Shown: in pieces, positions 52,936 through 60,504 of the stretch | How positions within the stretch are numbered: the stretch's first letter is position 1 | Layout: the number at the start of each line of letters is the position of its first letter | Assembly (NCBI GenBank): GCA_900110015.1 | Contig: FOCD01000003.1 | Span: forward strand, 124,001-188,000 | DNA: 64,000 bases | Reading direction: 5' to 3' | Origin: Terribacillus saccharophilus | GTDB lineage: Bacteria > Bacillota > Bacilli > Bacillales > Amphibacillaceae | Position numbers and translations under genes: made by a program | The notes under the pieces: generated by a model | Database searches by the model: none | Seen by the model: the letters and a program-made list of their open reading frames with translations, nothing else | Told to the model about the DNA's origin: nothing

Positions 52936-53865
52936 CTAAGCGTTTAACAGCTTGAGAAAGAGATCGAAGAAACGAGCTTCATCGAGCTCCAGACAAACAT
53001 GCATATTCGCAGGATGTCCTAGACGGTTCTGGAAATCGCAGACTGTCTGACCATCACAGTAGGTACTCTTCGTCTCCATTGTGACGTGCAGCCATTCTGT
53101 TTTTACCAGCTCGGAATCGATTGCAAGTGCAACCGCTAACGGATCATGCATCGCACAGGCCCATACACCATTCCGCTCATAATAGCTATTGCGGTATGTC
53201 GCCGTGCTTGTCCGAACGTAATCCTGTAATACTGGGTACTGTATTTGGTCAATATGTTCATCCTTCAGCAAAGCGCTTCTCGTAACGTCCAAACCAACTT
53301 GTGTTAAGGACTGGAACCCTGCCTCGAAGACAATCGATGCAGCTTCCGGGTCAGCGAACATGTTATACTCTGCCACTGGCGTTACATTGCCGACTCCTTT
53401 CACGACACCGCCCATAAAGATAACTTCTTTGACTGCCGATACAAGCTCAGGATACTGCTGCACTGCCTCAGCCAGATTTGTCAGTGGACCTGTCATGATC
53501 AATGTAATGTTACCTGGATCAGCCATAACTTGATTTCGTATAAAGTCCACCGCAGGTTGTTCTTCCACCTCACGGGTCGTAGCAACACCCTTTAGCGCTC
53601 CTCCGATTCCATCCTCGCCGTGCACACGATGTTCGAAATGAGGCTTCCGGGTCAGCGGTTTGGCAGCCCCTGCGAATATAGGTGTCTTTTGATCATCAAG
53701 TAAATCAAGTATTTTAGCTGTGTTAGTAGTGGCTGTTTCTAAGGAGACATTACCGCTGACTGTCGTGATACCGACAACGTCTAATGCCTCGCTTTTCACA
53801 GCGAGCATGATACCAATTGCATCATCAATACCAGTATCTACATCCAATATAACTTTCTTCATCAT
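52936..53865 (-). CDS. Nucleoside hydrolase (IunH family)
   Basis: 309-aa nucleoside hydrolase cleaving the N-glycosidic bond of ribonucleosides to free base and ribose. The calcium-site motif DVDTGIDDAIG at residues 7-17, then GNVSLETAT, TNLAEA, MGGVV, EYNMFADPEAA and the late HDPLAVALAID are all conserved. Purine or pyrimidine preference is not readable, but the downstream adenine deaminase favours purines. Start may be the ATG at 53865 or the adjacent one at 53862, which is better spaced from GGGGGAG. It is embedded between the binding protein and permease genes, a tight functional link. Confidence 0.92.
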   Translation of the reverse strand: MMKKVILDVDTGIDDAIGIMLAVKSEALDVVGITTVSGNVSLETATTNTAKILDLLDDQKTPIFAGAAKPLTRKPHFEHRVHGEDGIGGALKGVATTREVEEQPAVDFIRNQVMADPGNITLIMTGPLTNLAEAVQQYPELVSAVKEVIFMGGVVKGVGNVTPVAEYNMFADPEAASIVFEAGFQSLTQVGLDVTRSALLKDEHIDQIQYPVLQDYVRTSTATYRNSYYERNGVWACAMHDPLAVALAIDSELVKTEWLHVTMETKSTYCDGQTVCDFQNRLGHPANMHVCLELDEARFFDLFLKLLNA

Positions 53866-53873
53866 GCTCCCCC

Positions 53874-54923
53874 TTACTTGGTCACTTCTTTATTCCAGCG
53901 ATCGATCCACTGCTTTGAGTTCTCGACTAAGAAATCAGCTGGCAGGACATTAAGTTTCTCGATAACATCTTCACCGTACGTAACACCTTCCTGCTCTTCA
54001 TCGGAAAGTACCACTTCTGTATTAACCGGAGAATCTACCTTTGCTTTTGCTGTTTTTTCTTGTACTTCTGTACTCAACTGATAATTGATGAATTCTTCAG
54101 CCAATTCTTTTTGGTCGCTGTCCTTCACTACGTTAACTGTATTCATGACAGCATATCCGCCTTCTTCAGGTGTTACAAATTCCGCTTCAGGTACTGCTTC
54201 CTTCAATGAGCTGAAGTACATTTCCATAATCGGTCCGCCAGCAATCTCGCCTTGTCCGAACATATTGACAAATTCAGACGTCTGATTGTATTCATTGACG
54301 ATATTAGGCTTCAGCGCATCGAGCTGTTTGAATGCTGCATCTTCATTGAATGAATCGTTACCGCTCACTTTAGAAGCTGCATCAAGGAACATCGGTCCTG
54401 TTGTAGTCGTAATACCAGGAATTGCTACATTACTTTCCCACTCTGCATTCCACAGATCCTTCCATGATGTAACAGATCCTTTCACCATTTCAGGATTATA
54501 GGCAATTCCGAACTGCCCGATTGTGTATGCCGGTCCATATCCTTCACCGTTAGGAGTCTTGGCTGCATCATAGATCTTATCCAAGTTTGTCAGCTTGGAA
54601 GAATCCAGCTCTTCGAACAAACCATCATCCACACCTTGCTGCGCGTAATAATCAGATAGGTAGACTAGATCTACGTCTGAGTTGCCTTGTCGTATTTTGT
54701 TCAATCGTTCCGCGTTATTTCCTGTTTCTACCACAATGTCAACATTGTGTTCCTCTTCAAATGGCGCATACACATCTTCATTGAAGAAATCTTCCGAGAA
54801 ACCCCACGTAGAGATGACAAGCTTTTCTTTCCCAGCTCCAGCACTATTACTGCCACAAGCAGATAACGTAAGTGCAGAAGCGATTGCAGCTGAACCTAAA
54901 AGCATTTTAATACGACCATTCAT
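53874..54923 (-). CDS. ABC importer substrate-binding lipoprotein, PotD-like
   Basis: 349-aa lipoprotein. The signal peptide ends in the lipobox LSAC (Cys23), followed by a Gly/Ser/Ala linker and a periplasmic-binding-protein fold of the PotD/spermidine-putrescine class (STWGFSEDFF, VDLVYLSDYYAQQG, GPAYTIGQFGIAYNP). The PotD acidic pocket for polyamines cannot be judged by eye. Operon context (nucleoside hydrolase, adenine deaminase, PurR box) suggests a nucleoside, nucleobase or related ligand. The ATG at 54923 is used because the earlier ATG at 54938 has no ribosome site. First importer gene, 40 nt after a strong terminator hairpin. Confidence 0.88.
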   Translation of the reverse strand: MNGRIKMLLGSAAIASALTLSACGSNSAGAGKEKLVISTWGFSEDFFNEDVYAPFEEEHNVDIVVETGNNAERLNKIRQGNSDVDLVYLSDYYAQQGVDDGLFEELDSSKLTNLDKIYDAAKTPNGEGYGPAYTIGQFGIAYNPEMVKGSVTSWKDLWNAEWESNVAIPGITTTTGPMFLDAASKVSGNDSFNEDAAFKQLDALKPNIVNEYNQTSEFVNMFGQGEIAGGPIMEMYFSSLKEAVPEAEFVTPEEGGYAVMNTVNVVKDSDQKELAEEFINYQLSTEVQEKTAKAKVDSPVNTEVVLSDEEQEGVTYGEDVIEKLNVLPADFLVENSKQWIDRWNKEVTK

Positions 54924-54959
54924 GTGAAAAACCCCCATATAATAAGTGATTTATAAAAG

Positions 54960-55012
54960 CAAAAAAAGAAGACAATCTTAATAGAATGCGAGCATTCTAC
55001 TAGATCATCTTC
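54960..55012 (-). terminator. Long terminator hairpin within the purine-type operon
   Basis: On the minus strand, an outer stem of 11 bp (arms beginning GAAGA and ending TCTTC), a small internal loop, an inner stem of 7 bp with a CTCG loop, then T7. It lies about 77-129 nt after the MpsC-like stop and about 40 nt before the binding-protein start, so it can attenuate the importer genes. Confidence 0.8.
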
Positions 55013-55088
55013 TCTTCGATCAACAAAGGTCAGACCAATCAAGCTTTTCTATGGCGTTAACCGTAAACCAGATGAATCCGGTGTTGGC
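55013..55088 (-). promoter_or_regulatory. Structured leader before the internal terminator, candidate RNA regulator
   Basis: Seventy-six bases between the MpsC-like stop and the terminator. Small hairpins can be drawn (ACCGG with CTGGT; GGTCTGACC), and a TGATC copy near 55020 can compete with the left arm of the terminator. It does not match the purine, preQ1, TPP or guanidine-I riboswitch consensus as I know them. A regulatory role is inferred from position only. Confidence 0.3.
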
Positions 55089-55427
55089 TTAACTGCCTAA
55101 GACAATATTGGTGAAAGCACGTTGAGAGGCTGCGTCATAATCTCGTAGTATTGACTCAATGTGCCATTCCGTTTCGGTATTAAGTTTTTCTGCCAAGCGT
55201 TTTTTGTACAGCATTGATAACCGGAAGTCGACCTCCTGCTTCAAGCTAGGAGCCTCGCCTTCCAAAGCTGCAGATCGCGGAGAACGCCGATGCTTGGCTT
55301 GGATGGTGATGATGTTCTGATCGATAGATACCTTCAGTAATGTCGTTCCGACACCGAACAATTCCTTCGACACATCATTGTACATATGTGACAGCATCTT
55401 CTTGATTTCATTGCTATTCTCTAGCAT
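55089..55427 (-). CDS. MpsC/DUF2294 family protein
   Basis: 112-aa soluble protein of the DUF2294 family, now linked by name to MpsC of the Na+-dependent membrane-potential system. Recognisable blocks are LSHMYNDVSKELFGVG near the start, EVDFRLSMLYKKRLAEKLN and ESILRDYDAASQRAFTNIVL. The biochemical role is not established. The ATG at 55427 has AGGTGG at 8 nt. It is the first gene after the PurR-boxed promoter and so probably heads the salvage operon, although a terminator separates it from the importer genes. Confidence 0.78.
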   Translation of the reverse strand: MLENSNEIKKMLSHMYNDVSKELFGVGTTLLKVSIDQNIITIQAKHRRSPRSAALEGEAPSLKQEVDFRLSMLYKKRLAEKLNTETEWHIESILRDYDAASQRAFTNIVLGS

Positions 55428-55461
55428 GCCAACAACCACCTGTCATGTATGTGGTAAGGTC

Positions 55462-55490
55462 ATTATACATACTTTAATAACTCAAATCAA
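55462..55490 (-). promoter_or_regulatory. Sigma-A promoter of the purine-type operon
   Basis: On the minus strand TTGATT, 17 bp, TATAAT. The expected start is near 55455, about 28 nt before the MpsC-like start codon. Confidence 0.65.
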
Positions 55491-55493
55491 TAT

Positions 55494-55506
55494 ATTGTTC
55501 GGATTT
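55494..55506 (-). promoter_or_regulatory. PurR box
   Basis: On the minus strand AAATCCGAACAAT, a perfect match to the Bacillus PurBox AWWWCCGAACWWT, three bases upstream of the -35 element (about -39 to -51). A second box in the usual inverted orientation was not seen; a weak same-direction copy (GTGAACAAT) lies about 40 bp further upstream. Confidence 0.65.
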
Positions 55507-55545
55507 AAATGTTTTTTTCTGTTTTGCATTAAGTTATTGTTCACT

Positions 55546-55580
55546 AAAAAAAGAGAGACAGGTTTTATTATGTCTCTCTT
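55546..55580 (-). terminator. Terminator of the sigma factor operon
   Basis: AAGAGAGAC pairs with GTCTCTCTT across an A-rich loop, followed by T7 on the minus strand. The left arm lies inside the sigma factor 3' end. Confidence 0.8.
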
Positions 55581-56119
55581 ACCATTATCATATCGCGGTA
55601 TTCCCACTCTGCTTTTATTAGTTGCTTTGCCCTATACAATCGGGTTTTAACTGTTGATTTGGTCAAAGATAGGGTTGCAGCAATTTCACTTTCCTTCATA
55701 TCTTTCACATAACGCAGCGCCAGCACTTCCTGGAGTCTTGGCTTCAGCTTTCGAATATCCTGCTCCAGTTCCCGCTTCGTCTCCCGGAGCTCGACTTCTT
55801 CAATCACGATATGCTCGAGATAATGCTGCTCCAGTTCCCAGCTCGCCAACTCGATACTAATGAACTTGCGTTTACCTTCTTTACGAAGCATATCAATAGC
55901 CGTACGAGAAGCAATCGTTGCCAGCCATGCCCCCGCCTTCGAGACATCCTCCAGCTTGTCCAAATTCCGATAAGCCTTAATAAACGTTTCCTGCGCCGCA
56001 TCCTCTGCCAACTGCGGATCACGCAGCACCTTCTGAGCCGCGTGATAAACCCGCTGATGGTAGAGCGAATAGATATGCTGAAACACCGACTCTGTCACAT
56101 ATACACACTCGCTTGCCAC
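55568..56119 (-). CDS. ECF-type RNA polymerase sigma factor
   Basis: 183-aa ECF sigma factor. Region 2 (YSLYHQRVYHAAQKVLRD, AEDAAQETFIKAYRNL, WLATIASRTAIDMLRK) binds core polymerase and the -10; region 4 (LALRYVKDMKESEIAATLSL with TKSTVKTRLYRAKQLI) recognises the -35. No anti-sigma gene follows, which is unusual. Instead it lies 3 bp behind a large ABC permease gene and is the last of a GntR-ATPase-permease-sigma unit. The permease's extracytoplasmic domain may take part in sensing, but that is speculation. Start GTG at 56119 after GGAGG. Confidence 0.9.
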   Translation of the reverse strand: MASECVYVTESVFQHIYSLYHQRVYHAAQKVLRDPQLAEDAAQETFIKAYRNLDKLEDVSKAGAWLATIASRTAIDMLRKEGKRKFISIELASWELEQHYLEHIVIEEVELRETKRELEQDIRKLKPRLQEVLALRYVKDMKESEIAATLSLTKSTVKTRLYRAKQLIKAEWEYRDMIMVRET

Positions 56120-56122
56120 GCT

Positions 56123-58060
56123 TTATTCCTCCAGTTGATTTTTGATTGATTCGGGGAGGTCTTCGTATTCGATAGACATCTCTTCCCCCGTACTCCGTCC
56201 TCTATTAAGGTTAAATGTTACAAAATAGGAATCCTCTTCTTCACTGTAGTAAGTAACGTGATTAAGTATTTGCTTGATTTCTTCTGGATCCTCTACCGTT
56301 ACCGTATTGTTCCGTTCAAAATTCTCTAAATCAATGCGAGATATATCTTCGGAATATACTTTTAAATCATCATATAGCCCCGCATCCTGTAATACTTGAA
56401 TTGTATTCTTATCACTGTCATCGAAGGATGCATAATAGTAACCTTGATCTTTATTTGTCAGGAGATCTAGTGAATAAGTTAGTAATTCTTCTGAATCCGC
56501 CTGTGGATCTTCGAGCTCGATGTCTTTTTTGATGGCTTCAATGAGCGCATTAATCAATTCTGGATCGGAAATCCTAGCACTGCTTTGCTTAATATCATTT
56601 GATTGCACATCCACAGCATAGATCTCATTCGGAGCAATATTGAAGACAGCGTTATTTGCATACTTATACGCATTTGATCCCTCGATTTCATATTGCAGAC
56701 TTTTCAGTTCTGGATTATCGTCTAAAGAATACGTATATGATCTAGCTACTTTCTTTCCGTTTTTCAGTTCATAAACGATAAACGTAGAACGCAGTTCACC
56801 TTCATAATAATTATCGGCTCTCGGAGCCTCTATTGCTTGCTCATGTAAATCTCGAACCAATTCAACATCTTGCTTATCTGTGAAAAATAGCGGTTTAATA
56901 CCTGCTTCCAAATATTCCGGAGCCTCTGTATAAGTATAGGAATCTCCAAAATAGACTTTTACAATGTTTTCAGGAGAAGGTATCTTATTCTCATAATTCT
57001 CTTTTACTAGATTCACAGCAATTAGAACAACAGCTAAGGACACTGCGAATACTAGATAAGATTTGTAGTTACTATATATTCTCCATGTTTTATTCAATAT
57101 CGCTTCAGCTACAATAAACCCGAGGAGTGATCCTGCAACATAGCCGAATATAACCCATGCAAACGAAGACGAAATAGCATGAAAGTAGTATCCACCTACC
57201 ATCATAAAGCAGAAGGTTACGCCGTACCGGAAAACAGGTCGCATGAAAGGATACACAATTGCTTGGGAAGTAGCTTCCATTCGCCGGTTAGCATATAACC
57301 AGAATGCAGCAAGATATAATAAAATGCCTGCTGCTGCATATAGTGACATTACAATCCAAGACAATTCTGGATCAGGTGTAAAGTTGATCAAGAAATACGA
57401 GATCGGTGAAAATTTAAAAATGGCCATATCTGCATAATATTCCATTGGGTAACCAACGAATAGAATACTCATATTGGCAATTAGCAGAAGCACAAGACCC
57501 GCCGGAAGTAAGACTAAGATATAAGTTAGTACAAAGTGCATGGAAAACATTCCAGTTACCATTCCAGTGAAAAATGTAGCTAATAGCATAAAAATATTAA
57601 GAAACAGCATTATACCTAGCCAAGAAAACACATGCATAATATTAAAATAATCACCTATACCAGAGAAAGCTTGTAAACCAAGCAGAATCAATGCATTTAA
57701 CATAATTGGAATAAATAACAACACCATTCCAACAACTAAATGATGATGATATAATGACGACCTCTTAACAGGCATACTGTGAATAAAATCGGATACCTGT
57801 TTCTTATGCAAGTAGCGCAGTAATAATATCCCTAGAAGCACTGGCACCGTAATAGACAGTAGCCATTGGACTTCAGGAATATATAAGAATAGATTCCCTT
57901 TTTCCATATACTCTTGCGCCTGTGGATTTGAGTATTGGATGATGATCTGTATTGGCAGAATTAAAAGCAAAGCCAAAAAATACAGCACACTCAGCCATCC
58001 AGCCTGTCGGACATCATGCAGGATAATCTGCTTCTTAATCGAGGATGTTTTCGATGGCAT
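56123..58060 (-). CDS. Large ABC transporter permease with extracytoplasmic domain
   Basis: 645-aa membrane protein. About ten helices within residues 20-300 (ABC-2-like core with LHKKQVSDFIHSMPVKRSSL near residue 80) are followed by another helix (SYLVFAVSLAVVLIAVNLV) and a soluble, acidic domain of roughly 280 residues predicted outside the cell. The layout matches Bacillus permeases (about 650 aa) paired with YtrB-type ATPases under a GntR repressor; the cargo is unknown. The ATG at 58060 has GGGAGGT at 7 nt and overlaps the ATPase gene by 26 bp. Confidence 0.83.
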   Translation of the reverse strand: MPSKTSSIKKQIILHDVRQAGWLSVLYFLALLLILPIQIIIQYSNPQAQEYMEKGNLFLYIPEVQWLLSITVPVLLGILLLRYLHKKQVSDFIHSMPVKRSSLYHHHLVVGMVLLFIPIMLNALILLGLQAFSGIGDYFNIMHVFSWLGIMLFLNIFMLLATFFTGMVTGMFSMHFVLTYILVLLPAGLVLLLIANMSILFVGYPMEYYADMAIFKFSPISYFLINFTPDPELSWIVMSLYAAAGILLYLAAFWLYANRRMEATSQAIVYPFMRPVFRYGVTFCFMMVGGYYFHAISSSFAWVIFGYVAGSLLGFIVAEAILNKTWRIYSNYKSYLVFAVSLAVVLIAVNLVKENYENKIPSPENIVKVYFGDSYTYTEAPEYLEAGIKPLFFTDKQDVELVRDLHEQAIEAPRADNYYEGELRSTFIVYELKNGKKVARSYTYSLDDNPELKSLQYEIEGSNAYKYANNAVFNIAPNEIYAVDVQSNDIKQSSARISDPELINALIEAIKKDIELEDPQADSEELLTYSLDLLTNKDQGYYYASFDDSDKNTIQVLQDAGLYDDLKVYSEDISRIDLENFERNNTVTVEDPEEIKQILNHVTYYSEEEDSYFVTFNLNRGRSTGEEMSIEYEDLPESIKNQLEE

Positions 58061-58931
58061 AGCCAGCACCTCCCATTTCATAGATAAAGATTTCTTCCAG
58101 AGATAGCGGCAGCATATCCAGTACGACTGGGTTTTGTGCTGCAAGTATTTCTTCTAACTCCTGATGGTCTGATTTGACGATCAGCAGATGGATACTCCCG
58201 CGTTTTTCCTGGTGAAGGATATTTAGTTCTTCTAAGAAACTCACATCCTGCCCTTTGCGTAAAGCAAACTGAACCTTTTGAACCTCTGTTTTCATATCAT
58301 CCAGATTGCGCTCCAGAATCATCTTTCCTTTATGTACAATACCGACGTCGTCACAGAGGTTTTCCATTTCCCGCAGATTGTGGGAAGAAATAAGAACCGT
58401 CATCTCTCTTTCTGCTACGTCATTGATGAGTAAACCTTTAATTCGCTGCCGCACAACTGCGTCTAGTCCATCCAGCGGCTCATCCATAATCAGGTAATCC
58501 GGTTTTGCTGCCAGCGCTAGGCAGAAGGCCACTTGCCGCTGCATTCCTTTTGAAAAGGTAGAGACTTTCTTGTTCTCCAGTTTGAATTGACTGATCAGCT
58601 GGTCATATCGCTGCTGATCCCAATTTGCATACATATCAGCATAATATTGACCCATCTGCTTTACTGTATATTGCGGAAGAAAATAAAGGATATCCGGCAT
58701 AAAGATGATGCGCTGCTTCAACGCTACATTTTCAAATACAGTTTTGCCGTCAACGAGGACACACCCTTTGTCATGCTTCAGGATACCAGCAAGAATACGC
58801 ATAATGGTTGTCTTTCCAGCGCCATTCGAGCCAAGCAGGCCGTATATCGTGCCTTTTCTCACTTGGAAACCAACTTGATCCAACACTTGCTTCCGATCAA
58901 ATCTTTTACTTATTTCTACTGCCTTGATCAT
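58035..58931 (-). CDS. ABC transporter ATP-binding protein, YtrB-like
   Basis: 298-aa ATPase with Walker A GSNGAGKTT (about 34-42), signature FSKGMQRQVAFCLALA, Walker B YLIMDEPLDGLD, the switch His in ISSHNLREME and an extended C-terminal region. Coupled to the GntR gene by a four-base overlap (ATGA) and to the permease gene by 26 bp. It energises the large permease. Confidence 0.91.
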   Translation of the reverse strand: MIKAVEISKRFDRKQVLDQVGFQVRKGTIYGLLGSNGAGKTTIMRILAGILKHDKGCVLVDGKTVFENVALKQRIIFMPDILYFLPQYTVKQMGQYYADMYANWDQQRYDQLISQFKLENKKVSTFSKGMQRQVAFCLALAAKPDYLIMDEPLDGLDAVVRQRIKGLLINDVAEREMTVLISSHNLREMENLCDDVGIVHKGKMILERNLDDMKTEVQKVQFALRKGQDVSFLEELNILHQEKRGSIHLLIVKSDHQELEEILAAQNPVVLDMLPLSLEEIFIYEMGGAGYAIENILD

Positions 58932-59311
58932 GTATCGCTTCCTCCCCCATTACGCAGCTGCTGCTCCACCACATTCCGAATCTCATCAGCTGTCATACCG
59001 ATATACTGTGCCTCTGTCAGCAGTTTTTTCAATTCTTCCTGCATTTGCTTCACCTTTTGCGGATCGACCTGTGTACTAATCGCATTCACGAAACTTCCCC
59101 GTCCTTTCACGGAATAGATCAATTCTTGATTCTCAAGCTCTCGGTATGCTTTCTGAATTGTATTCGGATTGATTGTCAGCTGCTGAGCGAGTTCCCTTAC
59201 TGAAGGAAGTTTCTCGTCTGTCTCCAGCACTTGATTGACGATCAGTTCCTTAAACTTATCAACGATTTGTTCATAAATCGGCTTGCCGCTTCGCAAGTCA
59301 AGTTCAAACAT
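58928..59311 (-). CDS. GntR family regulator, YtrA-like
   Basis: 127-aa short GntR-type repressor. The winged-helix domain has PIYEQIVDKFKELIV, KLPSVRELAQQLTINPNTIQKAYRELE and YSVKGRGSFV, then a brief helical dimerisation tail in place of a ligand domain. This is the YtrA subfamily, which autoregulates an ABC transporter operon in response to cell-wall-active antibiotics in B. subtilis. First gene of the unit. Confidence 0.92.
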   Translation of the reverse strand: MFELDLRSGKPIYEQIVDKFKELIVNQVLETDEKLPSVRELAQQLTINPNTIQKAYRELENQELIYSVKGRGSFVNAISTQVDPQKVKQMQEELKKLLTEAQYIGMTADEIRNVVEQQLRNGGGSDT

Positions 59312-59425
59312 GTATTCACCTCATCCAGGCTTGTGTATTAACTGTATTAGTTATAGTAGTACACTTGATACACCAAAGTATACACCAGCGATTTCCATTT
59401 GAGAAGCACTTTTTTCAAAAAAATA

Positions 59426-59454
59426 AAAAGCCAGATCATAAGATCTAGCTTTTC
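59426..59454 (-). terminator. Second hairpin downstream of fabI
   Basis: AAAAGC.AGATC pairs with GATCT.GCTTTT; T-rich sequence follows on the minus strand. It lies about 60 bp after the fabI terminator with no gene between, so it is either a backup or the end of a small RNA. Confidence 0.55.
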
Positions 59455-59516
59455 CAATAATTAAATAGAAATCAAATGCGCTACATTCCTGCTTTACCGC
59501 CTTCTTTGCTGAACAT

Positions 59517-59551
59517 AAAAAAACCCGTTCTAATCATAATTAGAACGGGTT
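59517..59551 (-). terminator. Terminator of fabI
   Basis: AACCCGTTCTAAT pairs with ATTAGAACGGGTT around a short loop, followed by T7 on the minus strand. Confidence 0.9.
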
Positions 59552-59565
59552 AAAGCTAGCTAAAG

Positions 59566-60348
59566 TTAACCAATACCGATGATATTGAAGCCAGCATCCA
59601 CGTAAACGATCTCACCAGTTACACCGCGTGAAAGAGCACCCAGTAAACCAACTGTCATATCGCCAACTTCTTCAGCAGAAACATTACGACGAAGCGGTGC
59701 AGTATGCTCCACTTTTGAAAGAATGTCATTGAAAGAAGGTACGCCTTTTGCAGCCAATGTACGAATTGGACCTGCAGAGATAGCGTTAATACGGATATTA
59801 TCCGGACCAAGATCATTTGCCAAGTAACGTACACTTGCTTCCAAAGCTGCTTTAGCAACACCCATAACGTTGTAGCCTTGAAGCACACGATCAGCACCAA
59901 GGTAGCTCATTGTTACAATGGAACCGCCTTCTGACATAATCGGGCGGACAGCTTTTGCTACAGCGACTAAAGAATACGCACTTGTATCCTGCGCAAATGC
60001 ATAGCCGTCACGAGAAGTGTCGATGAAATCACCTTTCAAATCCTCTTGATGTGCATGTGCAACGGAATGCACAAGACCATGGACAGTTGTGAACTTGTCT
60101 TTGATTTCTGCAAATGCAGATGCGATGCTGTCATCATCGTTAACATCACACTGAATAACTGATGCTTCCATTTCATTCTTTTCCAATAGCTTGTTCAGCT
60201 TTTTAGCGGAACGCTCCTGACGATATGTAAAAATCAGCTTCGCACCAGCAGCATACAATGATTGCGCAACGCCCCATGCGATACTGCGATCATTCGCCAC
60301 ACCCATGATAACGATGTGCTTATCCTGTAATTGTAGAAAATCCTTCAT
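59566..60348 (-). CDS. fabI: Enoyl-ACP reductase (NADH) FabI
   Basis: 260-aa SDR-fold enoyl-acyl carrier protein reductase, the last step of the fatty acid elongation cycle. It has VANDRSIAWGVAQSL for cofactor, SVAHA, the catalytic pair around YSLVAVAKA, and SYLGADRVLQGYNVMGVAKAALE. The C-terminal GEIVYVDAGFNIIGIG is complete. The ATG at 60348 has AAGGAG at 7 nt; the ATG at 60354 lies too close to that site. No FapR-type operator was seen upstream. This protein is the usual target of triclosan-like inhibitors. Confidence 0.95.
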   Translation of the reverse strand: MKDFLQLQDKHIVIMGVANDRSIAWGVAQSLYAAGAKLIFTYRQERSAKKLNKLLEKNEMEASVIQCDVNDDDSIASAFAEIKDKFTTVHGLVHSVAHAHQEDLKGDFIDTSRDGYAFAQDTSAYSLVAVAKAVRPIMSEGGSIVTMSYLGADRVLQGYNVMGVAKAALEASVRYLANDLGPDNIRINAISAGPIRTLAAKGVPSFNDILSKVEHTAPLRRNVSAEEVGDMTVGLLGALSRGVTGEIVYVDAGFNIIGIG

Positions 60349-60504
60349 TTTCATTCTCCTTCTAATGAACAATTTCGTTCACGTTTTCTACCGCCTATCA
60401 TAACAGAAAACAGAAATGAAAGGAATGACACGTCTGTTCAGACAAGTCTTACTTCTATATAATAGGGTTTGGAAATAACAACCAAATAATTGCGAGGTGA
60501 AAAG

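Noticed and set aside
54960-55088. Known purine (xpt-type) riboswitch upstream of the importer
   Set aside because: The junction elements TCTACC and the downstream TAAA segment of the purine aptamer are absent, so I list it only as an unassigned leader.
59484-59516. Tiny frame of 11 codons (MFSKEGGKAGM) between the two hairpins after fabI
   Set aside because: The start lies in the T tract of the fabI terminator and has no ribosome binding site.
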